Assembly: GCA_037042185.1 (NCBI GenBank)
Contig: JAXQJY010000032.1
Location: 992,001 to 1,056,000, forward strand
Reading direction: 5' to 3'
Origin: Sordariomycetes sp. S80-01Y
Taxonomy: Eukaryota; Ascomycota; Sordariomycetes
DNA: 64,000 bases
In this document: positions 10,927 through 21,632 of the stretch, one piece after another
Layout of the letters: every line of letters starts with the position of its first letter
Position numbering within the stretch: position 1 is the stretch's first letter
Position numbers and translations under genes: made by a program
Notes under the pieces: model-generated
Seen by the model: only the letters and a program-made list of their open reading frames with translations
Database searches by the model: none
Told to the model about the DNA's origin: nothing

Positions 10927-11449
10927 AGCTGAGCAAGATCGCGACTCTGATAGAGGACTGCAGAACGCAATAGGGGGGAGGGGATGTCCGCTTTATGAGA
11001 TGCTACCGCAGGGACTTTTGCGAGTCATGCTGAAGGGCACAGACTCAAAAAGCACAGCAGAGAAGGATCGCATGTCTCAGTTGTACCACCGGCGGTCGCC
11101 GAGCACGTTTCTACGAACGCTTTAGTAGTGAGCTAGATCCCTCTCGTGTAGCGCTAGTAGAGCTAGCATTGCCACTTTCCGGACTAGCACGAAATAAATG
11201 GGGATATGTAGAGGGTCTTCCGGTAGGTCGTTACTCTTACGTGCTAGACCTGCATATGGAAGGATCAAGGCCGAAAGTCAATTAAGCCTCAATAAGGCTA
11301 GTCGTTGGGAGTGCCCCTTTATATATCCACAGTGAAGTCACGGGTCAGCATTGGATATAATGGGCTCGACCCAGCTTCCGCAGGAACGCCGTCTCCTTTG
11401 GCATATCAATTCTTCACGCAACAACACATCAAAATAAACATCAACCGGA
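10927..11449. promoter_or_regulatory. divergent promoter of oxygenase/terpene cyclase pair
   Basis: Shared 523-bp region between the two start codons. It holds a TATA-like TTTATATAT at 11318-11326 facing the cyclase. It also holds six CTAG tetramers (11133, 11154, 11163, 11184, 11244, 11298), five of them as GCTAG. Six in about 170 bp is far more than the roughly 0.7 expected by chance and could mark a regulator site. Confidence 0.55.
11318..11326 (+). promoter_or_regulatory. TATA-like box of terpene cyclase gene
   Basis: TTTATATAT lies about 125 bp upstream of the inferred ATG at 11450 and fits a fungal TATA element position. Confidence 0.45.
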
Positions 11450-12547
11450 ATGGAGTCCAAGTTTGGAAGCAGAGTCGCTGTCCGACTTCCGGACTTGTTC
11501 GTCTCCTTCCTCGCAACGCCTCCCCGCACCAATCCTGGCTACGCGGATGTCCGTCGAGAATCCGAGACAGCTGTCTGCCGGTAATAAAAAGAATCTCTGT
11601 TTCTTCGACGTCTCGAGTTTCGAACGCTGATGATTGGGAACAGCGCATGTGAACTGGATGGATATGTAGCCAAGGCTGTGGGTCTCTGTGACTTTGCCTA
11701 CTTTGCAGCTATCATGGCGCCCGACGCTGACTTAGGGAGGCTTCGAACAATCTGTGACTGGGGAAACTGGATTTTCCCCTTCGATGACATCTTCGACGAT
11801 GGCGAGTGCTCGAGAGACTATGCCAGTGCTCAGGCCATAATAGGGCGGGTGTTGTCTGTCTTCGACGCAGATATCAGCAGAGAGAAGCATTGGTCGGATG
11901 AGACGGCTCCGATCGTGACCTTCCATGATGATATTTGGGTGCGAATTAGAGACGCAGGACCGTCCAGCACGGCTCGACTATACGCACGAGCCATGGTGGA
12001 CTACTGCGCAGGAACTCTAGACCAGGTTCAGTATGCGGCGACGCCACATAATGGATACTGCCTGGAGCAGATGCTAGCCATGCGGCGGAAATCAGTATGC
12101 GTGGCTGCGTTATTTGCTCTCGTCCAATTCGGCCAGCAGATCCTGCTTCCCGACTTCGTGCAAGAACATCCTGTTGTCAAGGAGATTGAGACGATCGGCA
12201 TTGACCTCACCTTGATGCACAATGACATTCTGTCTTACGACAAGGAAGATGCCGAAGGCGTCCCGCACAATTTGGTTGCCGTGTGTCGCATGCAGGGCAT
12301 GTCCGCTCAGGAGGCAGTTGACCGTGTGGCAGAGCTCATAGACGGACGGCATGAGCAGCTCGAGAAGGCCATGAACAGCATCCCAGCATGGGACGAGGCA
12401 ACAAACCTCCAATTGGCGCTATATACGGAGGGCATACGGGACGTGGTCAAAGCCAACTTGTACTGGAGCTTCCGCACTGCCAGATTCTTGACTCAGGAGC
12501 AGAAGGATTCGATTATGACAAGCCGAATCATATATCTCAGAGAATAA
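11450..12547 (+). CDS. class I sesquiterpene cyclase (terpene synthase)
   Basis: Inferred exons 11450-11580 and 11644-12547 give 344 residues. The intron (63 bp) begins GTAATA and ends CAG, and joining restores a continuous frame (TAVCRACELDGY). The aspartate-rich Mg-binding motif DDIFDD is at residues 91-96 within WGNWIFPFDD, and the NSE triad is at about 237-245 (NDILSYDKE: N237, S241, E245). Both metal sites are therefore complete. The C-terminal WSFRTARF takes the place of the usual W...RY pair. Length and motifs fit fungal class I cyclases that ionise farnesyl diphosphate, resembling the trichobrasilenol/brasilane-type group, but the product cannot be predicted. It has no signal peptide and should be cytosolic. 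It is paired with a DUF2236 oxygenase across a shared promoter. Confidence 0.92.
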
Positions 12548-13490
12548 AGTAAATTTAGACTAATCGAGAAAGGCTTTGAAAGTCCGATGACGAGCCTTTT
12601 CTATGGGCAGAGCTGAACGTTGAACCCCCTGACGTGAGCGATGTCGTAGCAAAGTCGAGAATTGTGGCCAGGGACTGAAGTACGCCTTCTCCAAGCCAAT
12701 AGCCACGCAACCATAAACGAACACCCGCCATTCTCCGGAGTCAATCTTTTCGCTATCAAAGCCATCGACTGCAATGGAAGTTTTCATAGGAAACCGCAGC
12801 TGTCATCAGCCAAAAGCACAGGGCGGCCTAAAGTTAGCCACCTGGGTAGCTACACTCAGAAGCTTGAATCGATTTTCAATGCAAAAGGCAACGATGTGCC
12901 TCAAGCTGCCGGGCACCTCTGACCTTCACGTCGCCTTCGTCTGCGACGTTGGGCTGATGGAGCGTGCGTTGGGGAAGATCTATGGTTTCACTCTAGAGCT
13001 ACGGAAGCCATGAAAAGCCACAATCGAGCTTTAGACCGGGACTCTGCACAAATAGTCTACGGAGGATCAGATGGATAGCATAGTGGTTATACCATTAACA
13101 AATCTGTTTCCGCGAAGGCCCAATCTTTCTCAACTAGGAAAATACCCCACTGGGTTATCTCGTGCCTGAACCATCACAAATCTTAGGCGTGAAACTTCCT
13201 AGAGGTTGTAAGCCGAGAACACCACATACATTTGTTTCCCAGCGCAGGGGTCATACACTCGTCTGGTCATATTTGCGATCTCTGGAGGGAAGATACGCGA
13301 GTCACTAGAAGTCTTAGGAGGTCTTTTGTCATGTGAATCCAGCACTTGTGGGAAGGTACAACTACGAGTGCCACTTTGAAAATTAAAAGCACAAAGAATT
13401 CTAGAATGCATATACTTGTTTGTTCAATGACCACGTAAGTGCTTGCCCTCAGTCTCATGGCCAGTCACAGCCCTGACATGCGCGCATGCA
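12548..13490. other. intergenic, no gene seen
   Basis: The spacer lies between the 3' ends of the cyclase gene and the transporter gene. A short open frame at 12774-13013 has no family features. Confidence 0.5.
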
Positions 13491-15274
13491 CTAGGCATCT
13501 TCAACCCTTTGTTCTTCCAGCTCGAATCTCTTCTGCGCAACAGCCTCATCCAGATGGCACACGTAGCTCTTGAACTGGCGAGCAGGGACCTTGTTTTGGA
13601 ACATCTCTTGAAGCTCGGCGTAGTTTCGCCCCTTCATCTCCGGCAGGCAAAAGTACAGATAGACGCACATCGGAACTGAGAAGGCGAAGAAGATGAAGCA
13701 GACTGACCGCGGTTAGCAATGCGACCAGAGGTGCTCTCTGGAACTTACTCTTTCCGCCCAGATTGAGCTCATCGCTGTTGATCAAGTACGGCATGACTTG
13801 CAGGACCAAGCAAGAGACGGCGGTGGCACTCATGATGTTGATGGCGTAGGTCTTCTGGCGGAGCTGAACACTGGGTGTTTCGCCGCCAACTGAGTACGCA
13901 GTAGCGCCTAGAGTCATCTGAAGCACAATTTAGCGGTCATGTCTCGAGTGTGAGGTAGTGCTACACTGACCTGATAAAGGAACCCCCAAAGCACCATGAA
14001 AGCAACTGTTGCCTTGAGTGCAGCTGGGCTATTTTTGGTACTGATGCCTCCAATAATGAGAAGGCCAACGGTGATGATGGTCGTCCCGCCCACGATCATC
14101 GGCCTTCGTCCCAAACGATCGACCAGAGGCCATGAGCACATGTTACCCACAAGCTGGATAGCAAAGGCTGCCTGCGCAACGCCAAGCGGATTGCCAACGC
14201 CGGCAAGGCGAAAGTAGTAGGTCAAATAGCCGGAAACAAAGTTTACGCCGACGAATTGCTGCGCAATATATACCATGCATATGATTAGTGTCCGTCGTCC
14301 ATCAGACCCTTTGAAGCATTGAAGCCAAGATCCGCCTTCAGACTGCATCTGCTGCTCCCGGCGGATGGCTAAGGTGGCAATGGCAACGGCTGTGTCTGCA
14401 TCGAAGTTTGGCCCGTTGAAACGCAGGTACGACTTCTTTGCCTCCTCGGCGCGACCCCGGATCAAAAGCCAGGAAGGGGACTCTGGCAGGATGAGAAGAC
14501 CGGCAAGGAGGAGGCCGGGTGGGATAATCTGGGTGATGATGGGGATGCGCCAGCCAAGGTCGTCGGTGCGGCTGGAGCAGGCGTATATAACGAGTGAGTT
14601 GACCCACTGTCCCAGCACGATCATGGTGTTCTTTTCTAGGTCAGCACACTCCGTTTGGTGTTTGTAGCTTGTTCTCCCTTACCACAAGTACCAGGCAAAT
14701 ACCACGTAATTTGACCGGGGCCATCTCCGCAACGAATACTGGCCCGAGCGAGTGTCCGAGGCCGAAACCGAAGGTAGCGACCAACTTGCTACCAAAGAGA
14801 TGCATGATCGTCCCGCTATAGTATTGACCCAGAACACCAGCGACACAGATCAGGCAGGCAGCGCCGATTGTCCTCTTCCGGCCGATCAAATCGGATATGA
14901 AGCCCGTGGCGAAGGCCGACACGAACAGCCCAATGGTGGTCGCAGCATTGAGCAGCTGTTGGTCACGAGCAGACACCAGGAGCGTTCCGTCGAATTCCTT
15001 GCCGAAGGTACGGAGGAACGGGGTGACAGCGAGAAGGTTACCCACGGTGCTTACCTCGTAGCCAAAGTTAATTGGTAGGAGGAAGATCAGAAAGCCTGGA
15101 ATTGGCGTCAGCCGTGCAGAGGTTCGAAAGGCCGCCTCGCTTACAGAAGCCCAAGACTCTCTTGTTCTCCCAGACATCCTTGAATGTGGCCTTGGAGTCA
15201 TCATCGGTGACAGTCGGGCCAGTGCCTGGGCCTTCCGAGTGATGGATCGCCTTGTCTTTATTGTCTGTGGACAT
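13491..15274 (-). CDS. MFS sugar transporter, alpha-glucoside-permease-like
   Basis: Five inferred exons (15274-15145, 15095-14683, 14630-13971, 13917-13749, 13702-13491) join in frame to about 527 residues. Sugar-porter signatures are in order: DLIGRKR after TM2-3, PESPSWLLIRGR before the central loop, QQFVGVNFVSGY in TM7, DRLGRR in the second half, and PEMKGRNYAELQEMF after TM12. The PESPxWL...GR form and the NKVPARQFKSY tail are typical of maltose/alpha-glucoside:H+ symporters. The N-terminus is hydrophilic and cytosolic. The alternative third-exon acceptor (AAAAG, 14632-14631) was chosen because the nearer CTAG breaks the frame. It lies 0.94 kb from the terpene cyclase, tail to tail. A role in that pathway is possible but not suggested by the family. 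Confidence 0.9.
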
Positions 15275-17387
15275 CGCGCAAGACGTATACAATATGATCC
15301 CTCAAAAGTGCTTCAAAAGTGAACATGGAGCAACAATCAGGTCAACATTCGAGATGGAGTGGAGGAGATCGTGTCCTTTTATTCGCAACGCCTGGGCCAG
15401 GTTCACCTCCACATTCACCTAAGTTGGCCATGGAAAAGGGAGTCAATTCGTACAAGCCCCCGCAGTTTCATCGTGAGGCTATAGGCTCCCATTGGAGCGG
15501 TGGTGGGAAAGGACGCTAGTGGTGGCTATAGTTACCAGATCCGGTCCTACTGATGATCTCGCGTGGGGAAGGCCCCCGTGGGGAGATGCGTTCGTGGGGA
15601 GACACTCTACTTCGCATGATATGGCTCTTGGGTCCGACAGGCTCTCCATGATTTACAATACGGTTATTTTTCCCCAGGTGGTCATTCGGCATGTTGCTTG
15701 ACCGGTCAGAATATTCCCGCAGACGCCAGACACCGTCGAGAACGGTCATGTACGCACACAATGAAATCTTCCAACGTAATGATCTCTTTGACCATATTCA
15801 CAGAGATAACACAATTATCGAATCCTTCGCTTTCCTACTTACAAAGACGCTCCTCCAGTAAGACCTCTATGTACTTGAGGCGTTGGAGAAATGGATGATG
15901 ATGAGCCAGGGGTTCGAGACCGCATGGATATTAACCGAGAAGCCCCAGATGCCCAATTGGGAAAGCAGAGGCACCACCATGAAGCACTCTTGTCCCTTTA
16001 ATGACTAGCTCTGCGGCTCCATCGATAGTCGGAATCGCATATGAGTGCCATGGCGACTTCAGTGTTGTTACTCTTTTAGGTTCTCTTTGCCAGCGAGCGC
16101 GGAGAGACAAGCGTGTTCCCTTCCATTGCTGCCACGCGCTCTTATTTTACCCCTTTCAGTGCCGGAGCGGGATGCTTACTCCATGATGATGATGATGATG
16201 ATGATGTACGGCTGTTCGGAATCATGAATACACAGTATCAACAGTGCCTACTTCTAGTCGGAGAACATTCCGAAAACACTACGTTGTATTCATCGTTGCT
16301 CACTTTGACTGCAGGTATGAGGGAATCGAGCTCTCACCATCAGTGAGCCAAGGGGTCGCATGCCTGCGATTGCGTCCAACCAGTCGCATATCGAATGTGG
16401 TGGCCACCAGATCGTGTCAAGTCACTTTGTAACAGCACTTGGCTGCGATATAGGCGCATGCTGGACTAGGCGCCTGAGGAGCTCTGCGCACGGGTGACAG
16501 CTGCGCCCCACGCTCGCCACGGTTGGCTCAAGATGGAGCTCAATACCTGTTCTGGCAACCTGGAACTTGTTGACCTAAATCGGGCTTAGTCTCATTATTA
16601 CAGAAAGGGGTAGGGTAAAAGGGGGAAAACTGGATCGTTCACGAGAGAGCATCGTCGCGTTCTTGACGCACGTTGCTCTCGCTCAGCGGGTAGTAAACTC
16701 CTGCGCAACAGGATGGAGTACAGCGGTGCACAGTAATTTGAAGCAAACCTACAGCCAGGAATGAAGCTCGCTGGCAGATGTGGCGACTGTGTGTCTGTGA
16801 ATTCGCTCATTATAATGAGCATAGCGCTTGCTCCTGCGATAGCCCCCAGTCAGGAATTGGCATTTGCCGCCATTTCGAACACATTGCCGTCAAAGGCCAG
16901 AAGGACGTAGTTGTCTGGCGGCTTTGAAAATCCAGAAAGCAATTGGAATCAGACTCGTCGCACGTGCATCCACAGGAGCCTCCCAACAGCTCACCAAGAG
17001 GATGTGCGTCATCATTGCCAGCAGCTTACAGCGCCGAGGTGCCGGGGTCCGCTTTCCGTCATGCATTTCGCAAGACTCAGCTCCCTCCATCAGCATCTCG
17101 ACATTCCAATTTCCACCCTCGTCAGCTCCGCCTGTTTCTCAACAAAACCGCGATCGCTGTCGTCGTCAGTTCGCCTCTTCCAAGCTATTCTCGACTCTGC
17201 AAGGCTGAATCATGAAGCGCTAAGCCCGGCAGCCGTGCTGCGCCATCGTCCCTCGCCCCCCCGAACGCGAAACAAAAACTTCCGGGCTCTCCCACCTCCC
17301 GAAACCTCGAATCTGCTCCGTCGCCCCAGCGCACACACGCATTTCTGTCAGCTCTTGTCTGCGGCCCATCGCGGCAATCTAGGCATC
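15275..17387. other. 2.1-kb intergenic region with an ATG microsatellite
   Basis: It contains the upstream regions of two divergently transcribed genes (transporter to the left, mitochondrial protein to the right). I see no further gene. The right 450 bp is pyrimidine-rich and probably leader sequence of the gene starting at 17388. Confidence 0.5.
16183..16206 (+). repeat. (ATG)8 microsatellite
   Basis: Eight perfect tandem copies of ATG in non-coding DNA; a probable length-polymorphic marker. Confidence 0.95.
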
Positions 17388-18256
17388 ATGCGCCTCTATC
17401 TCCTTCCCATATCGACGCGGCGCACCCTGCTTTACGCCCAACGTCTCAACGTCACGACTACGGAGTCGAACAGCGGGTACATTGACAAGGCAACCACCGT
17501 CGCCGCGAAGAAGTGGGCGGAATGGGAGAAGAAGGAGTCTGGCTGGCAGCGCAAGGTCGTTGACTACGGAAACCACGCGCTGAGGAGAATACCATTCGAG
17601 GAATGGGGGCTCAAGAGCGTGCCGCCGCTGAGTGCGAGGAGAAAGGATGATGAGCTCAGAGGCAAGGAGAAGGTGCAGCTGGTGTTTCCTCGAGCGGCAA
17701 TACCGTTGCACAAGGTCGAGAGCGTGATCAGAACTTTAGCAAACGAGAGGGAAGGACTACATAAGAAGCGGTTGATTTGGTGCGTCGTTGGTATGCCGTT
17801 GACGATACCAGTTGGTATCCTGCCAGTGTAAGCACATCATCTGCTGTGGAGGTCATCGTGGCTAACTAATAACGAACTAGCATCCCGAACCTTCCCTTCT
17901 TCTACCTCCTGTACCGCGCATGGTCACATTGGCGAGCAATCTCAGGGGGTCGACACATCCAGTGGCTCATTAAGAACCGTCTCCTACAGGAAACACCCTC
18001 AGAGCAGCTCGACAAGTTATACGAAGATGCCGGTCCTCCCATAGAAGATTCCAAAGACGGCAAGGAGCAAATGCTACTCACGCAAGCCCAGGTCCAGCGC
18101 GTCTCCGATACCCTCGAAATACCAGCCCTCACAGTCGAGCTCGAGCGAGCGATATGGCAGGTTGAGAACAAGCTGAAGAAGGAGGAGGAACAAGCTCAGG
18201 AAGCCGCAAGGTCACGAGTCGAGGAAGTGAAGGACGACGAGAAAAAGGATCAATGA
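17388..18256 (+). CDS. mitochondrial K+/H+ exchange-related protein (Mit_KHE1 family)
   Basis: Exons 17388-17827 and 17881-18256 give about 271 residues; the 53-bp intron ends in GAACTAG and splits a valine codon. The protein starts MRLYLLPIS, a highly conserved opening of the family. It carries an EKVQLVFPRAAIPL segment near 95-110 and a hydrophobic stretch (WCVVGMPLTIPVGILPVIPN, about 129-148) followed by PFFYLLYRAWSHWRA. This arrangement is that of fungal Mit_KHE1 proteins, inner-membrane proteins tied to K+/H+ exchange and mitochondrial volume. The C-terminus (about 225-271) is a charged coiled-coil-like tail rich in E and K. Length and domain order fit the family, so I regard the model as nearly certain. 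Confidence 0.9.
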
Positions 18257-18452
18257 TCAAACGATGAACGGATCATGAGGATGTATGGCGGCTGAAGATG
18301 AAGTCGGTGTAAGATCAACATGGGCAGGCGCCGGTGTGTAGACATGTTTATTGGGATCTGGCGTTACTCTAGATGGCGCGTGTCCCCCTCTCCCTCCTGT
18401 CTATATATACGAAGGACACGTATTGATACCGCACACAATTTCACCTCCAGCC

Positions 18453-18998
18453 TCACCTCCACATTCTCTTCGCTCCTCGTGGCGCAAAGACGCGCCAGAA
18501 TTTCATAAATCGCAAGAGCCGTTTCGTCGTCAGGAATCGGAGTCCAGGGATGGGGATGTATCTGTTCGTCTCGGGCCGGTCCCGGCGGCCAAGGGGAAGA
18601 GATTCTGCCCCGTCCAGACCACACTCAACGGAGTAGGGACCGGAGCACGGATGGGGGTAGGGCTTCCGCCGGGCTACCATCTTATCCCAGTCAGCCTCTG
18701 CTCTACAGCGCGTCTCGGGTTCAGCGCCGGCGACCACCTTTCCATACTCTTGCCCTTCTTCCCCCTCGATCGTCTGGATCGCTCGCTGCTCGTACTCCGC
18801 GACCTGTCGGTATATTATCTCGTGCTTCCAGGCTTCGGCTGCTTTGCGTCGGAGGAGCCTCTCGGACGGGCTCATTGATAGCCGTCCGCGGTGGAACGAG
18901 GGCCGGCGGCGTCTTGGTGGTGCGAAGGGGTTGAGACACGACGGCACCTCCGGTACGTGGTGCTGTGCTGTGAAGAATGACATCCCGTGTAAATGCAT
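18453..18998 (-). CDS. hypothetical basic protein
   Basis: Open frame of 181 residues from ATG 18998; an internal ATG (about 18878, MSPSERLLRRKAAEAW) gives a shorter, more gene-like product. The middle is helix-rich and charged (AWKHEIIYRQVAEYEQRAIQ), and the C-terminus is strongly basic and aromatic (RLLRFMKFWRVF). I recognise no family, signal peptide or membrane segment. It overlaps nothing else and is tail-to-tail with the mitochondrial gene. It could be a lineage-specific gene, the last exon of a longer one, or a chance ORF in GC-rich DNA. Confidence 0.4.
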   Translation of the reverse strand: MHLHGMSFFTAQHHVPEVPSCLNPFAPPRRRRPSFHRGRLSMSPSERLLRRKAAEAWKHEIIYRQVAEYEQRAIQTIEGEEGQEYGKVVAGAEPETRCRAEADWDKMVARRKPYPHPCSGPYSVECGLDGAESLPLGRRDRPETNRYIPIPGLRFLTTKRLLRFMKFWRVFAPRGAKRMWR

Positions 18999-19454
18999 GA
19001 TGACCTTTTTCCTTGAGTGAGATGTACTGTACTGCGGATGAAATGTTGAAGGAAGATATCAGGTTTGGGCACTTTGTTGGCGGTTTGGTAGGGACGCGCT
19101 GGATGGAATGCGGCGTGTCTAAGGGGGTTGGGCACAACAAACACGTTCAGTGCACAAAAGATCAATGCTTACGCATGTTCCTGTCAACCACGACCTTCAA
19201 CGAATCGAATGCGCCATAGATTGTAGGATAGCCCGGCGGTCGTGTGCTTGCACTGCCTTGACCCGACCCAGCCCCTCACAGTCGACGGATCCTGCCATGT
19301 CCCCCGCAGATAGTGCGTAACTTGAACAGTGGTATTTATTATGTTGTAAGTGTCGAAGTGAGTGACCAACCGTGTTCAACGCCAATTATCCAGGTCATTA
19401 GAATACCCAATGCATACAAAGATGATCTCAACGCGAAACCCCTCTCCTCGGGTT
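18999..19454. other. intergenic, no gene seen
   Basis: The stretch between the hypothetical ORF and the Svf1 stop codon carries only the Svf1 3' flank and no recognisable feature. Confidence 0.45.
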
Positions 19455-20735
19455 CTATTCAGAGATGAAGGTTGCCTCGGAGAAGATCTGACCCTCTTCC
19501 TCAATGACCTCGTCGCCAATCTTGAGCTTCAATGTCATCTTAGGGGTGTACTACTCTTGTTAGTATGCGTTGGCCGTGGGTAGTGATGAGTCCATACTTG
19601 GTAAATGTAGGGTTTCGTGCCGGCTACACCAGCGACAATCTGCTTGACGAAGCCAGGGACCTCGTCCATGATATCGACGCGGTCCACTCGCTCGCCAAAC
19701 TGGCCTTCAATGACACCTTCGATGGGCTTGCCATCCTCGCTCTTGCCGTTCCAAACGAAACGAACGCCAGACGGTTCAGGCCACCCGTTGTCAGCATCCT
19801 CTTTGACGGTGGTGTGAGTCGCCTTGTTGGCACAGCCAGCCACAACCACGCCATCGTTCTTGACAATGGCCCCGACGTTGACGACGGTGGAACCGTAAGA
19901 CGGCGGGGTGGTGAACTCCATCATCACAGCCGAGTAGTTGGGGCCCTGGAAGTCAACAAAGTTCCATTTGGAGGCAGCGTGCTGGGGCTTCATGCCCTGC
20001 AGAGCGTAGGAGTATAGCGCCTTCCCCTTGAAGTCGACTGGTCCCTCCTTGGTCGTGATGGTGCCTTCGGCTGTGCATCGCGGCCAGAAAGCGTGGCGCA
20101 GGGATCCCCAAGGGTTCTTGGGGTCGGTTCCGAACAGAGAAGTGCCTGTCTTTCCTCCCTGGACGCCTGGTGCGGCACGGGTAACCTTCAGGTTGACAAT
20201 AGCGCGCTCGTCGTTTGCGCTCTTGATGGTGTAGGTGTTGCCGTCCTCGGAAAGCTCGAGTGCGCAGTCGTCGGCGTAGAATGCCGTCTTGTCCGCGCTG
20301 AAGTCGATGTTGTTCAGGGGGGTGGAGCACCACAGGTGCGGCTTGCCGGCTTCGGTCGAGAAGATTTTGACGTTGAACTGGGCGGTAACACGAATGCCGC
20401 TTTGCGCTTGTATTAGCGGAGGATTGAAAGAGTGCTTTGCAGGCCGTACGCAATGTTGCTATAAATGACCTGTGCCATTCCGATCTTGCCCTCATCCGAG
20501 ACGAAGTAGAAGGTCTGAGTCTCAACGTTGGTGGTGTCCATGACCTTCCATTTGAAGTCATCGCGGGTCGTCTCAGTGTAGGTGTTCTTGTCGGCTTCGT
20601 CGGCGACAGAACGGATGGCTTCGGGGCCGTAGATGGGCTCCTGGGTGCCGGCCACGTTGGCCAGCCTCGAGGATGTTAGTTTTGCTACTTGCATGGCAGG
20701 GAGGATGCTCACTGTTGCTTTGCCCAGTTGAACAT
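19455..20735 (-). CDS. SVF1: Svf1-type survival factor (lipocalin-like)
   Basis: Four inferred exons (20735-20713, 20665-20450, 20399-19598, 19550-19455) give 378 residues. Exon 1 encodes only MFNWAKQQ, joined to [17 protein letters not shown], the standard Svf1 opening. Further family marks are [61 protein letters not shown] and the end [10 protein letters not shown]. Svf1 proteins are two-domain lipocalin-like proteins; in yeast Svf1 protects from oxidative and cold stress and has been tied to ceramide transfer between ER and Golgi. No membrane segment is expected, and the amphipathic N-terminus is the likely membrane contact. The third-exon acceptor (CAAAG, 20401-20400) was chosen because it restores the conserved AGIR. 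It is divergent from the GATA-factor gene. Confidence 0.95.
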
Positions 20736-21632
20736 AGTGGGCGGAGTTGCGAATGGAATCTGAGAAATATGTGCGTGTAAGAAGGACGAAAGAAGAGATG
20801 ATCAAACAGCAGATGGAGGGGAAGTTGATGTTGCAGGAACGAAGATTGACCAGACCAGTGTTGGCAAAACATGCAACGGTTGGGAGCTTCTGCACATCAG
20901 GCATCTCACCGCCGCCAGTGGTGTGGGAACGCCGGCGACGGGAGGTGGAGGGGTTGACTGCATCTGATTGCCCGGTTCATGACGCTACGATGTGGCTGGT
21001 GGTGGGGTAGCTGATTGGAGTGAGTTGGCAATGTGTGGCTGACTCAGGCTTCCAAGCCGCTCACCAGCCATAGCAGCACAGTGAGGTCAGCGTAGTGAGG
21101 TTGGGGGACGACTTGGACTCGGATTTGCAGAGGAACTCAATTCGAATCCATCGACATCTCGTTCGAAGAAAAGCATCTTTGCGATCTGATTAGTTTCTTG
21201 ATTCCTTTTTTAATTTGTGTGAGCCTAGGCAAGCGTTTCCTACTGCACCAACTCTACTTCGACGCGAACAGCTGCCAATCGCTGCCGCCACCAAACCTTG
21301 GGAGGGTTTCCGCACTTACTTGAAAGCGTTGGTAGCCGAACGCATCGCAGTACGGTGCGACTTCGACCTAGCATCCTCCGTTCCCTCTACATTACCAAGG
21401 CGACAACTCAACGAACAACGCGACATCGACGCTCCAAACTCTCACGATCGACGAAGAGCCTATAACGAGTGGGAATTCCGCGACACATCCACGACTTTGC
21501 TCGTTCTCCTACTTCTCGGCGCTTGTTTGCGACATCCTGCGACCGAACAACTTGGAGCGCCGCGCATCATCACCGCAGCCATCTCTACGCACCCTACCCA
21601 CATCGACTCCGCAGCCGGGTATCATTCTTGCG
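20736..21632. promoter_or_regulatory. divergent promoter between SVF1 and the GATA factor
   Basis: Nearly 0.9 kb between two divergent start codons. No other gene is supported. The part from about 21180 is rich in CGAC and pyrimidine runs and looks like the long 5' leader of the GATA-factor mRNA. Confidence 0.5.

Noticed and set aside
13491-15274. Possible membership of the sugar transporter in the terpene cluster
   Set aside because: It is an alpha-glucoside-permease type, not an efflux pump, and is tail-to-tail with the cyclase; proximity alone is weak evidence.
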